A stretch of 64,000 nucleotides of DNA from Monosporascus cannonballus. Taxonomy: Eukaryota > Ascomycota > Sordariomycetes > Xylariales. Below the pieces are notes generated by a model. That model did not search any database, had not been told where the DNA came from, and saw only the letters and a program-made list of their open reading frames with translations. Numbering within the stretch: the first letter of the stretch is position 1; every line of letters starts with the position of its first letter. A program made the position numbers and the translations under genes. Of the stretch, positions 1 through 12,400 are shown one piece after another. Location: positions 310,001 to 374,000 of the forward strand of contig QJNS01000044.1 in assembly GCA_004154925.1 (NCBI GenBank), given 5' to 3'.

Positions 1-323
1 AAGAAATCACGTAACCGGCTTAAACGTCTTAAGATGCCAAACACTTTAAACCTCTTAAGCCGGCAGAAGAGCTTAAAAGGCTTAACGGGCTTAATGGTTT
101 AAACCGCTTAAACATCTTAAACCAAAATAAGGATATATACGTTCATTATTTTTCTAATTTAGATAACTTTAATTTATAATAATAATTCGTTACCTAAAAT
201 AGCCTTAGCATTACGAAACGTAATGCGTTATTATATCCATTATTACAAAATCCTACAATACTTCTGCTAACATAAACCCGTACGACTAAGGTTTAATAGT
301 TGGTTAAACCCCTAGCTGTGACA
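1..323 (+). repeat. 3' part of a family B LTR, with CTTAA-rich leader
   Basis: From about position 125 to 323 the sequence matches the 3' half of the LTRs ending at 24355, 27639 and 41289. Shared blocks include TTTATAATAATAATTCGTTA and GTACGACTAAGGTTTAATA. The match stops at the LTR end (…GCTGTGACA), so the body of this copy, if any, lies left of the window. Positions 15–120 carry about nine CTTAA words spaced roughly 8–15 bp apart. This part does not match the other B LTRs and may be a degenerate short tandem repeat. Confidence 0.6.
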
Positions 324-588
324 AAAACGGAAATGTTGAGTTTGTGACAAACTCGAATATAATACGCGTATTTGTAAAAAAGCTGTAAATACGTTTAGTA
401 AAAAGAATTCGATTAATTTTAATTCACTTGGTGTATTATAGTAAATTAATTTAAATTTGTTATTACGAGACGCCAAAATTGTTCCGCAAATTTATCTATC
501 CTGCAAGTTCATTTGGTACGTTATAATAAAATTATTGAAAAGTTTATAAGTTTTCAAATATTTTTATATTTAATATTTATATTTGTAA
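324..588. other. AT-rich spacer between LTR B end and element A1
   Basis: AT-rich DNA with no readable coding remnant, flanking the insertion site of element A1. It is probably the older RIP-altered sequence into which A1 jumped. Confidence 0.4.
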
Positions 589-593
589 TACAC

Positions 594-796
594 TGTGAGA
601 ATACAGCCCTTATAAGGATGAGGCTGGTAGCCGACCAGCTATCGATCAGCCACCGACTCACTTATTAATATAAATCCACTATCTAACAGCTAGTGGGAAA
701 CGCCAGATGGAAGTAACCTAATATATTCATTTTTTAGAATCTGCTTTAGGACTAATCGTAAATCATTTTTAACTTATAATTATTTATTATTTTATA
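594..796 (+). repeat. 5' LTR of A1
   Basis: 203-bp direct repeat of 8084–8290. It begins TGTGAG and ends TTTATA, probably TTTACA before RIP, since related LTRs preserve the complementary TGTAAG end. It keeps more GC and more CpA/TpG than the body of the element. Confidence 0.9.
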
Positions 797-813
797 GTTT
801 TTTTATTTTTGTT

Positions 814-2290
814 ATGGAGGGTAACGCAATAATTATTAGAAATAAAGTTCGCCGATTGTAAAACGAACTTAAGTTATTAATCGAAAAAATTGCCGATCGG
901 AACCTAACCGACGAATAATCGATTACGGTACGGGAATAGGCGAAAAAGCTTGTAATAAAGCCTTAACGGGCAAGAACTATGGTTTCCGAAATTCCGAATT
1001 ACTTTATATATATAATAAGAATGCGTTCCGATAATTATTAGCTAAATAATCGGAAAACGGGCGTAACATAACGACCGCGTCCCTGAGTTCAAAATAAAAA
1101 ATGATTAAACCTTTTAATAATAACCAGATTTTGGAAATTATTTGTTAACAAAACGATTAATATTCGGAATTATTTTAATAGTTAGCCGAATAATAAATAA
1201 TGGTATAAATTAAAAAAGTAAAATTTTATAAATTAATTACGATATCGTTACAAAAGCCTAAGGGCGATAAATAAGTACTGCGTTATAATTGCCCGAAATC
1301 TTCCGAACGTACGTTAATTAGAAAAAAGAAATTGGATAAAAGTTATTACGGAAACTTACGCCGAAAGATTAAGGCAAAATACCTTTATTTATATTTAATA
1401 GACCATGGGCTATATAAACGTTTTTATTACGAATATTTGGCGATTATATCGCGTTACGTTTAATTATTTTAATTACGAAAAGAAAATTAAAAATACGATT
1501 TTTATAGATTTTTATTAGGAAATATTACGTAAAGCTCAATTTTCTCAATAGGGAATATAAGGAATAATTTATTGAACTGCGATAACGATACGATTAATTG
1601 CCGTTAAACTCTTACGTTAAATAAAGATTTTTAATTTATAAAATAAAATTTCCGAACGTTTTTAATACGGAAAATAATCGGGATAATAAGTATTTTGTTT
1701 TTGATTATTTTTACAAATTAATATTAAGGTTCCGAAATATTTTGTTACGAAAAAACATTAAATTAAAATAAATTAATAACGTAGCAAATAAGGCAAAATA
1801 TTATTTGGACGCCTTGAAAAAGACGCAAAAAAACCGATTATTTTCCGCTAAAGGTGTTAATAAGGATAAATAATCTTATTTTAACGGTTCCGAGAAAAAG
1901 GATTTCCAAAATAATTTAAAAACACCGCGTAAAAGCAATAAGGATTACGGATATTTTTATATTCGAAAAGTATATAATCGCCGATTGAATTCCGATTAAA
2001 ATAAATCCGTACGTCCGAATACCTTCAATTTTGATAAAAGCTTATTTAAATATTATAATTATAAGAAATTAAGTTATAAAAACGTAAATTGCAAAATTAA
2101 AAAAGATACGAAAACCTTGTTATTTCGGCCATACCGAAACCGATTTCCGAAAGCCGTACAGAACGTTATAATATATGACGATAAATTAAATTAATTCCCA
2201 AACGTAAACCTAAAAAAGGAGCCGGAATAAATATATACGTTTAATCCATTTTGGTTAATAACTGCAGGATAATCGAAATAAAACTACTTT
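814..2290 (+). pseudogene. gag remnant of A1
   Basis: The ATG at 814 opens a frame beginning MEGNAIII, followed by NELKLLIEKIADRNL after one stop. The A3 copy reads MENNTIIIKSKICGLQNELK from its own ATG at 59076 on the minus strand, so this is the gag start of the family. Many in-frame stops interrupt it. The nucleocapsid zinc knuckle is not clearly readable. Confidence 0.7.
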
Positions 2291-2329
2291 TTAGAAGAAA
2301 TGCACTTATTAAAAAAAGTACGAGGAATA

Positions 2330-5300
2330 TAATAATATAAGTAAATATGGATACCGGAGTACAGATAAATATTATAAGTAAGAGGTTGGCGAAAAAATTT
2401 AATTTCTAATTAATTTCCGTAAATATTTTGGGCTTTATCGGCGTTAAGGGCGCGTATATTAAATATTATAGGGCTTACGAAATTTCCATTAATATAATAA
2501 ATAATAATAGGAACAAATAAAAGTTTAAGCAAATTTATTTTGCAATATGCCGTAATCGGAAAACGCTCGAACTTTTATTAATTAAACTCAGAATAAATTA
2601 GGGATTTTATTAGATATAATTATATTTTAATAGTTATATAACTTGTTGTAAAAGATTAATAAATAAGAAATTAAAAACTTAATATTTTCTAGTAAGCAAA
2701 TTTATACCGTTAATTTAATAAGTTTAGCCCAGAAGTTAAATATTCCGGAATTTGAGGAATAATATAAATAAGAGATAGCTGATTTTTCTATATACCTAAA
2801 AAGTTTCCGGCGAATATATTTCGAAAAAGCAGTAAAAAAGATATTTTAGTTATTAAGGGTAAAATATGTAATAAATCTGATCCCAGTGAAAACGCCTTTA
2901 TTGGGTTTAATTTACCTTATTTCGGAAATTTAAAAAAAGGTATTCGAAAAATATATCCAAGAAAACTTAAAGGCAGGCCGGATATGTTGTTCGAAAGCGG
3001 ACGTAAAGGTATTAATATTATTTGCATTTAAAAAGACGGCAATTTTTAATTATACGTTAATTATAAGAGGTTAAATTGGGTAACGATAAAAAATTAATAT
3101 CTTTTATTTTAAATTTTAAAAATAATAAATCGTCTAAGGTTAATTAAGGTATTTTCGAATATTGATTTTAAGAATATTTATTATCGTATTAAAGTTAAAA
3201 GAGGTAATGAATGAAAATTATTTTCCGAATGCGGTACGGATAATTTAAATATACGGTTATACCATTTAGCTTTATTAACGCGTTAATTACGTTTTAAATT
3301 TATATATATAAAATATTAACCGAATTAATTAATTATATATATATAATATATTTAAACAATATAATTATTTATTCGGATAACGAAAAAAATATACGAAATA
3401 TTTCCAATTAGTTTACGAACGGTTATTATAATATTAATCATTTATTAAAACGTTTAAATGCGAATCCTTTTTCAAAAAATAAAGTTTTTAAAATTCGTAA
3501 TTAATATCGACTGTTTGGAAATAAACCGTTAATAAGTCGATACTATCGAAATATGGTTAAAGCTAAAACTAATTTATAATATTTAAGTATTTCTAAGATT
3601 TACAAACTTTTATCGAAATTCTATTGTTTATTATTCGCCTATTACCGAATTTATTATTAGGTTTTTAAAATCGGCGTAAAGCAAAAGTAAAATAATAAAT
3701 TTCGATAGCTCGAAAAAGTTAAAAAGGCGTTCCAAAATTTAAAAAATATTTTTTAATTGATAATTATTTTACGATATTATGATAATGTTAAAAAAATACT
3801 AGATTTAAATTAAATGCCTTAATAACAGTTATATTAAGGATATTTTATACAAATACGAAAAGTATTAACACTTAATTATATATTAATTACGAAAATTAAG
3901 TTTAACCGAAAAGTAATAGATTATAAAGTAATTAAAATCATTGGCGATTATAAAAAGTTTAAAATATAAATAGTAATACTTTAAAGATACGAAAAAAAAT
4001 TAATATTTACCGATTTTATAGCGTTAAAAGATATAATAAAGGCGTTAACGTATAACTTTAAGGGAAAGTTAGCCCGATAAATTTATTATTTTGCGTAATT
4101 TAGTTTTGAAATCTAATCCCGATTAGACGTTATTAATCCGGCGGATAGGCTATTTAGACACCTGGATTATATATTAAAGGAAATCACGTATAAAGATATA
4201 ATTCTTACGTTATTTAAGAAATTCGGATTTACGAATAATATGCCGAAAAACGTACGAAAACTGGTTGCAAATATATAACGCGATTTAAAGTATTATAAAG
4301 GGGCAAAAAGCTTTATAACAATAACGCAAAATTTATTTATTATAAAATTCCGAAATAAATTTTAAGTAATAAAAACATAAGTAATTATTATTTGTATAAA
4401 AAAAGCAGAAAACCTTTGTTATACGATTATAAGAAATTTTCGAAAGAAAAAGAAAAATAAGGAATTATATATTTGCCGAATTTAGCGTTTGCAAATAATA
4501 ATGCAAGTATAAATCGCAATAATAATACAATTAACAATTAAATAATAATAATTATAAATTATAACAGTATTACGATCGGATTTCGATAAATTTAAAAAGG
4601 ACGAAATTAATATTAAGGTTATTATTAATAATTAATACGTTTTCTATTTTTTTGGTATAAAAGTTGGCCAAAAACGAAATAATATTATAGCCCAAAATTT
4701 TCCGTTAATTTTACGATTAGGTTCGAAGGTTATAAATTAAGGATTTAAATATTATAAAACTGATATAAATAATTAAACGTTAAGCCGGAATAAAAAAAAG
4801 ATATTTTTAGATTTAAATAAGGTTTTATATTATCAGGATAAATTCGTAATCACGTTATAAAGCCTTTTACGGAAATAATTAATTAATTAATACCATAATA
4901 ATTTAAAAACAGAATAAATAAAATATATCCGTACGTTAAAATTGATAACTAAAAAGTTTTATTAAAAAAATATGGCAAACGATATCCGAAAATATGTTAA
5001 ATAATATTCGAATTATTAGGGCATAATAATGTTACGTTACAAATTATATAAATAATTATAACCTTTATCGTTACCTAAGTAATTTTTCCAAAAAATCTCG
5101 TTAGATTTTATTACGAGATTTCTTGAAAACTTAAGTTTAAATACATTAAAGTACAACGTAATTCTGGTAATTATCGATCCGTTCTACGAAATTAGAATTA
5201 TTTATCTTTATAATTAAAACTTTAATCGCAACCGAACTGGTCTAATTATTTTACAATAAAGTTAAGTATAAATTCGGTATATTAACTGGAATTATTAATG

Positions 5301-6120
5301 ATAAAAATAAATTATTAATAAGTTAATTCTGGGCTGAATTTTATAAGAAACAAATAATAAAGCGGCGAATATCGACTGTTTATTATTTGCAAATTAATAA
5401 ATAAACGGAACGTATTTATCAAATTTTAAAATATTATTTCCGTAACTATATTAATAAATATTAAAATAATTAAATAAGGTTATTACAAAATACGAAATTT
5501 GCATGTAATATGTAAAACGTATTTACCGGCCGTTTTTCGTTCGAAGCCCTATATAGGTATTATTTAATGATAATAAAATATTTTTATAAAGGTTTAAGTA
5601 ATAAATATAAGGAATTAAGGAATATCTGGAAGAGATAACGGCTATTTATTAAGTAATATACTAATATTAAGAAAAAAAATAACAGTAATTTAAAAAAATA
5701 TTATGATTAACGTTATACGTTTATAAAATTTTAATTAAGATAATAAATAAGTTTATCGACTATAAATTTTAAATTCAAAAATAAAGAATTTATATTTATA
5801 TATATCCGGGTTGAAATTAGAGAACAAATAGGTTTTTATGCGTATAAAGTAATTTTTTTATTAAATATTAACAGATATATAAAATATTTTTAATATTTTT
5901 ATTAGAACCATAATATAAACGGAAACCGGGCGACGTTTAAATAACGTTGCCGGACCTGATAAAGGAATAGGAAAAATAGGTGGTAAAGGATATCGTCCGC
6001 TATCGAAATAACCAGGGGTAACGCGAATATCTAATTAAATAAAAAAGCTGGCCCGCCGAATATAATACGGAAAACCCCCGAAAACACTTTAAGTACGTAT
6101 TTAAGATATTTTAACGTTAC
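2330..6120 (+). pseudogene. pol remnant of A1 (PR-RT-RH-IN-chromodomain)
   Basis: Degraded polyprotein readable in pieces. The aspartic protease has MDTGVQINIISKRLAKKF (DTG at 2350–2358). The reverse transcriptase has a TVIPFSFINA-like block near 3250–3290 (from TVMPFGFTNAPATF) and IIIYSD near 3365. RNase H shows VKKAFQNLKNIF near 3718. The integrase core has GILTGIINDKNKLLIS then FWAEF at about 5275–5345, and a C-terminal part related to RRLSTAYHPQTDGQTE at about 5350–5510. A chromodomain, related to YLIKWKGWPAEYNTWEP, lies near 5970–6110. Most stops fit Gln, Trp or Arg codons changed by C-to-T or G-to-A. Confidence 0.85.
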
Positions 6121-6129
6121 GAAATAAAA

Positions 6130-8083
6130 CTTAAATACGTATATAAAAAATAAAACGACCTAAAAATTATAAGGTAATAATAACTCGATCGGAAATTAAT
6201 TACATAATAATTATAAAAATTAAAAGAAAATAATTGCAAATAAAATTAAAATATTAATATTAAAATATTACCTAATTATATAATTGCTTTTAAGTTTTTG
6301 GGGAATAATTACTTTGTTATATACCGGTCCGAAATTTATAGGCGACGTAAAAAAAATTAAACTTTTATTTTGGAAATAAGATTTCATATTTAATTATTAA
6401 ATTTTGCGTTAATTAGCTTTTAATAAGCGTATTAGGGAAACTAATATAGAAATATCGGACAATAATTGAAAAATATATAACGGCAAAAAGCGGGTATATT
6501 TATTAAATTTACTAAGCATAAAATGCACAAAAGAATTTAAAAATGTTTTACTTTTTCCGAAGGGCAGAGCCTAAATAACAAGAATATAATTTACTATTAA
6601 TTGGAAATAAGGCGCCGTTTTCAAAACGTTTAACGTATTTAGGTTTAATAGCAATTTCGCCGGATAACGCCGTTTTTTAATTATAGTTATTAATAAATAT
6701 CAAAATTTCGTTAAGGCGTTAAAGGACGGGCGGAAAATATTCGTAAGTAAAAAACGTAACGGTATAACGGCTTTCGAATATCGCCTTATTTATAAGGGTA
6801 TTGAAGTGGGGCGGGGTGTTACACCCGTGATCAGGCTCGGCTGATCAGAAAGCCCGAGTTTCGCATATATATTAAGAAGTTCTTTTTCGCCATGGGTTCA
6901 ACCCCCAGGCATCTTTGGCAACTATCACCACTTAGCATGCCTTCTGTCATTTTCAGTCATCGAGGTTCAACACCAGCAATATAATCAGATTAAGTTTTTC
7001 ATTTTTCGACAATCCCATTCCGTACTGTGACATAAGATGGTTATCCGCACTGATCAAGACTAATTCTCCCTACCCCAGTTCAGTATCTTAAAATTACGCT
7101 TAATCGGAAATTAATTGCGAAATAATAAGAAAAGAATTATAATATTTATAAAAAGGACTTATATTTATAAATTTATAAAACGGCGTTAAAATTAAATTTC
7201 CATAATTATAACGGATAATCGGAAATTAATTTCTGTTATATTAAGGAAATAAATCTTTTTAATAATAATAACGTTAAAAGCGAATTTGGCCTTGCGAAAA
7301 ACGTCGAATTTATAATTAACTGTAATTATGTCGGAATATTTATATTAAGTATTTGCACTATAAGCTTTTTTAAATTTATTAATTAATTTCTAATATTCGG
7401 TACCGAATTAAAAAATTATTAAAGCGGTATTTTTAAAAACGATCGGAATTTAAATAAAAATTAAATAATAATATTAATAATATTAAAAATAATTACTTAT
7501 TACGCGAAAAATTTTATAATAATAATTAGTTACAACGTAATTTAGGGCACCTAAAATTTAAACGCAAACCGTACCGGTAATCGAAATAACGTTATATTAT
7601 ATAAACATAATATGGCTTATTATTACCCGTAATATAAATAATATTTATTTTACCGTCGGCGTTAAAGGAATAACGTTATAAAAAATCTTAATCTTAATTA
7701 ATATTAAAATATTACTTTGTCTGGACCTTTTTACGAAAAAGAAATATGGCGAACGGAAATAATACGTAAAATAAACGGAAAAAGCGAAATAAAAATAAAG
7801 AAAAACGAAAAACCGAAATAAACGCGTATATAAAAGGAATAAAGACATAAACGCAAAAGAAAAAAAGTAAATAAAACAGGGTTAAAAAATAAATTATAAT
7901 AAGAAATCAGGTAAAATATAATTAATTACGTAATATAATATGTATTAATTATTACGGTATTTACTTATAATATAATATAAGGGTAAATTATCCGTAAATA
8001 TACGTAACCAGATTTACGACATGCATTATATCAAATTAATAATAATGTTATTAAGAATTAATAGCTTAAGAAAAAGAAATAAT
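6130..8083 (+). pseudogene. Unassigned 3' coding region of family A, after the chromodomain
   Basis: About 1.7 kb (without the insertion) lies between the chromodomain and the 3' LTR. A 39-codon stretch without stops near 6680–6800 reads FVKALKDGRKIFVSKKRNG and continues ITAFEYRLIYKGI. Copy A3 (46577–46792, minus) reads KTLKNGKKIFVNGKRNGITI in the same relation. Agreement between two independently mutated copies suggests a genuine coding domain downstream of pol. I do not recognise it. Confidence 0.5.
6802..7082. mobile_element. 281-bp non-RIP insertion (solo LTR or MITE-like) in A1
   Basis: Normal-composition DNA (about half GC, with CpA and TpG common) in the middle of RIP-altered DNA. The ends are imperfect inverted repeats: TGAAGTGGGGCGGGG on the left, and the complement TGAACTGGGGTAGGG on the right (13 of 15 match). 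It is flanked by the 4-bp duplication GTAT (6798–6801 and 7083–7086). Copies A3 (near 46604) and A2 (near 35045) lack it and show a continuous empty site. Inside are two short palindromes, GGGTGTTACACCC and TGATCAGGCTCGGCTGATCA. There is no ORF of note. It could be a solo LTR with TG/CA ends or a short inverted-repeat element. Confidence 0.8.
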
Positions 8084-8290
8084 TATAAGAATATAGCTCT
8101 TATAAGAATAAGGTTGGTAGCCGACCAGCTACCGATCAGTTACTGACTTATTTATTAGTATAAATCCATTATCTGGCAGTTAATGGGAAATGCTAGATAA
8201 AAATAACCTAATATACTTATTTCTTGGAATCTGCTTTACGGTTAATCGGAGATCATCTTACCCCAGCTTACAGCTATCTATTATTTTATA
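8084..8290 (+). repeat. 3' LTR of A1
   Basis: 207-bp partner of the 5' LTR. Its start reads TATAAGAATATAGC where the 5' copy has TGTGAGAATACAGC, so four G-to-A or C-to-T changes fall in the first 14 bases. It is followed by the target duplication TACAT. A purine-rich tract (AAGAAAAAGAAA) lies just upstream and may be the polypurine tract. Confidence 0.88.
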
Positions 8291-8295
8291 TACAT

Positions 8296-9405
8296 AACTT
8301 TTTACAAAAAATTAGAATTTATTTATTTTACATATTTTATAAATATTTAGTTTACAAAGTGTTTACTTATAATTAAATAAATACCTTTTTATTAATTTTT
8401 ATAAATTGCATTTTAATTTAAATTTTAAAATATTAATATTCAAGTTAATAAAGTATATTATATAAATATATTAATGATATTAAATCATTAATAGGTAAAT
8501 TGTTATAATATAAAATATTATTTTCAATTCCTTGAGTAAAAATATATAAATATGAAAAAGATTTATTTTAATTTTAAATAATCGCTATAACATATAAATA
8601 AAAAGTTAAATATATTTTAAAAATTTTACGTAACCAAATTTTACAAGATTAATTTTTACTATAGCAATTATGATGTGTTTTACAGTATTAAAAATATATT
8701 TTATTGTACAACTTATTTTAATAATTTTATCTATTTTATTACTAATATTATGAAGAATATTTAAAATTGTATTATGTATTTTTATGAAAGTAATTAATAA
8801 AATAATACTTTATACATAAATATTTCAACCTTAATTTTTTAATTTTAACCAGAATATTTTAATGCTATTGAATTAAATTATTATTAAAAGCTATTCTTTT
8901 AATGATAATTAATGTTATTTAGCTCATAAAAATAAATATATTTATATATCTTTCCACGAATTACGTCGATATTAATTAAATTTCGAAGTTATTATACTTT
9001 TTTTTTGCTGTATAATTGGTTTTGTATGGATTTATTTCGATCTTAACGCTAAAAAAATATAAATTCCGTAACTCTATTATACGAGTCGGACCGTTTCTTG
9101 CGACCGGCTTTGGCTGGGTTATAATATCGCAGGTATTATAATAATTCAAAGAAAAAGTTAATTGTTCTAAAACTAAAACAAGAAAACTATTTAACATTAT
9201 ATATAAAGTTCCGTAATAGAAAATATTTAAAGGATTTTAACTTAAACCATCTAATATATATATTAAAAATATCTCATTTATTAAAACCTATTAATAACTT
9301 ATTACAACTTTAATAATTACGGCGATACTATAAAAATAAATTTAAATTTAAATATTAATCCTAGTGCGTTATTAATGATAAATATATAATAGGTTTATTT
9401 AGTAA
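8296..9405. other. AT-rich region between A1 and the island
   Basis: AT-rich sequence with no LTR or transposon motif that I can assign. A small richer patch (9040–9190) contains a 73-codon minus-strand open frame with no recognisable similarity. I regard it as a chance ORF or an old repeat relic. Confidence 0.4.
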
Positions 9406-12400
9406 CGTTGACAGTTAAAGAGGGCCTTTGAGTTCTAACGGCATGATAGACCGGCGCATTCCGCAGCGGACACGATCAAGCCTAGATGAAATAGCTCCGA
9501 CACTCCTCTCTATTGAAGCCCTCGATTTGGGCGAGATGTATGCCGAGTCTATTGCCATTCCTCCCCCGCCCCCTTATCAACGAACCCACAGGCCGGAGTC
9601 AAATGCCAACATCGCTTATAATGTATTTTCTCGAGCGCTCTGAAATAAGCCTCAAGAGTGACACTACTTACGTCCGTCAATGGCTATGTACACTCGTTGC
9701 GTATCTGTAGCCGGATAATACCTCTCTCGAGCAGGTGTCTGGTAGGCGACAATGATGACGTTGTCACTACAATTCAGGCAAGGTTCCAGAAAAATAATCC
9801 TAATATTCGGAACAGATTGTAAGACTGTTCGCTTTCACAGCGTTCCGATACAGTAACGCTGAAGACGAAATGTGGTGGGAATGGGAAGAGAACATCGGCC
9901 GCAGCAATAGTGTTCCGGTGATCGTCTCAACGGAAGCTAATGACCACTGGGTAAGCAGGGCGTGTTCAGGGACAAGAGTTATGGTAGTGAGTATACGTTT
10001 TTCTGGTGCTATCGTCGGATTTGATTATTTGCCGGGTTGCTATAATGCATTCATATTGCTAAGAAGATAGATTACACGCACAAATATCACCCAGTTATGT
10101 AGGTTGGCACTTGAACGCTCCGACGTACCTTATATACCCTGGTCCCAGGCATATGAAAATACGGTTTCAAATCGCGGAGCAAAAGCGGACAGTATTACCA
10201 CTCAAGCCGCCCAGGTGAACTAGGTCCTGTGATATAGCCACATTCGCATCGGCCCGGTTCATAAATTTGCCTCGCAGCAGAATGCGGAGCGGATCCTAGG
10301 ACGACCGGTGCATCAGGAGATCCAAGACGTGTTATGCCTCGGCTGAGACGTGTGCCACAATCCAAGAACTACACTCAGTTCTACCATCACTCGGTGCATG
10401 GCTGTCTCGGCGTGAGCCCGTCTAGGGTCAGGTTTCCCTTCAAGGTGAAGGTAATGTAAGGTCCGCGTAAGGGGTTTTCACACCTACGTAGTATGCCCTC
10501 ATCAGATATGCTGTGTTCGGATGCCGTAAATCTGGATGTAAAGAAGAATAATCAATTGTCTGAATCGCAGGGGTCCGAAACGAATATGGCGGAAAGTGAC
10601 CATAAACAACACCACTCGTAAGGAGGCCACATCTACCCATGACATGTCACACCCCTATTGGTGGTGAATTTGCCAAGTCCTTCATAAACAGACTCTCCTT
10701 AAACTCTACTCCCGAGACTAGCCGCCACCCATCCATGGGCAACACAGAAATTCTATAGGTAAAGCTAAATCTCGAGAGCCTGTGTGCTTGTGCTTTGCAG
10801 CGAATCCTGCAGTTACAGCTTCGGTTTTATATGCCAGGCGGACTATTACGGACACATCTGTTAGACCACCGGTATATTTGTTCGCTCAGGGAAAAGTCAT
10901 CCCGTTATAACAATGCAACGTTCAGGTATCCGCGGGGGAAAGATGAGAAGCCTATCACAACAGACATAATGGTGAACCGGGAGTGGTCTACGAAGGTCGG
11001 AAGTAGTGTGATGGCAGTTCCGGAATGTTACGAGGCAGCCAGAGCCAACAGTCCGATGAACGGCATTACGGGGTAACTAGGATCAAACACTTGGGGAGGG
11101 ATTACAGATCCTCCCAGTGTAAATAGCCGTGCATCCGCTGGTTCCCATGCATGATCTGATAGCACACGATGTGCTTTCTCTTACTCTTGAACTAGCTTCA
11201 CCCACTGACATAGACTTCCGTAGTTCTAACTCAAGATCTCATCGTCTGAATCGTAATAGCATAGTGGTAGATCAGACTTCTGGCAACCATAGCTTCTCAA
11301 ACCAATTGACGGTGTTTTATACGTTAAATGGGTGGCCAATAACCCAGGCTTGTCGACGATAGCATCGACAGCTCAAGGGCTAACAACGCATAGCCTAGCT
11401 CCAGAGTGTTGCTCTACAGGATTGGTGAAGGAGGCCTGAGGATATCATGTAGGTTGTAACTACCACGCGCAAATCAATCGGGTTGTCGCTTAATAAGACC
11501 TGTTCACGAGACCAGCCCCTAATTGTTCACTCAGTCCCTAAATGGGCTCCTTTTCGACTCGATGTATGGTATACGTAGCTGTAATAGTCGAGCATGATTC
11601 GTCGTCTATAGCAACCTCTACAGCCCCAGGAAATCTTATCCGTGAAGTCAGCATCCAAGTTCGCTACAACGTCCGGTCCTTATTTTATGTCGCTCCTCGT
11701 TCCAGGTATACTTTAACCCGGCCCTACGCTGGGGGCGGCATGTTGGTATACCAGTTTTATATCTTGTTCTGAACCACACTTAAACCTTTATGACCTGCAC
11801 TTGATGAAACAGTTGTCCAACGAGATTGTTCCCAGCTCTAAGCGGTTTACAGCGGACGCGCAAGCGGTTGCAGTCGACAAGCGTGCCTTACACCCCGATG
11901 ACTCCGGACATCGTCACTGCACACGCGGTCGGGCACGGATTATTACGGCAGTCATCATCCGACCTCCCAACAAATCAAAACCATAGATACCCCTTAACGC
12001 GAGAGCGACAATGCACGTCTCGTGGGAGAAGGTAGTCAATTGCGTACGAAAGGGCTACTGTGGTACAACCTGAGAACCCCCCTCCGCCAACAACGGCACT
12101 TACGCAGGCTCTTGGGACATGCTAAAATTTCAGAGCAAACTCCGGATACCGATCTCTCTCTTGGGAATTGGGGATCTATTTTTATAAATGGCCACCTAGC
12201 GTGCTGCACCGACCGTATAGATATTGCCCATCCTCAAATATATAAGCACGCCTCGAAGTCGCAGGAGATGAGGTTTAATTTGCACTCGAACCTGAGACGC
12301 AGGACAGAGGTGAAGGACAACCTCCGACCATGAAAATCAAGACGGGATATCTCTCGACTCTGTCCATGGACCTACGACTCTCCATATCAGTAACGGCATA

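Larger units (their letters stand above)
594..8290 (+). mobile_element. RIP-degraded Ty3/gypsy chromovirus, copy A1
   Basis: Complete but dead LTR retrotransposon. The LTRs lie at 594–796 (starts TGTGAGAATACAGCCC) and 8084–8290, and share the block GGTAGCCGACCAGCTA. A 5-bp target duplication, TACAC (589–593) and TACAT (8291–8295), differs by one C-to-T change. The order gag, protease, RT, RNase H, integrase, chromodomain identifies a chromovirus (Ty3/gypsy, Metaviridae). Its length is about 7.4 kb without the 281-bp insertion at 6802–7082, close to copy A2 (7.3 kb). Stops occur in every frame, and CpA/TpG are almost missing while CpG is kept, which is the mark of RIP. It cannot encode active protein. 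Confidence 0.93.

Noticed and set aside
6880..6960. B-box-like GGTTCAACCCC inside the 281-bp insertion, suggesting a SINE
   Set aside because: No matching A box, no A-rich tail, and the TG/CA inverted ends with a 4-bp target duplication fit an LTR or short inverted-repeat element better.
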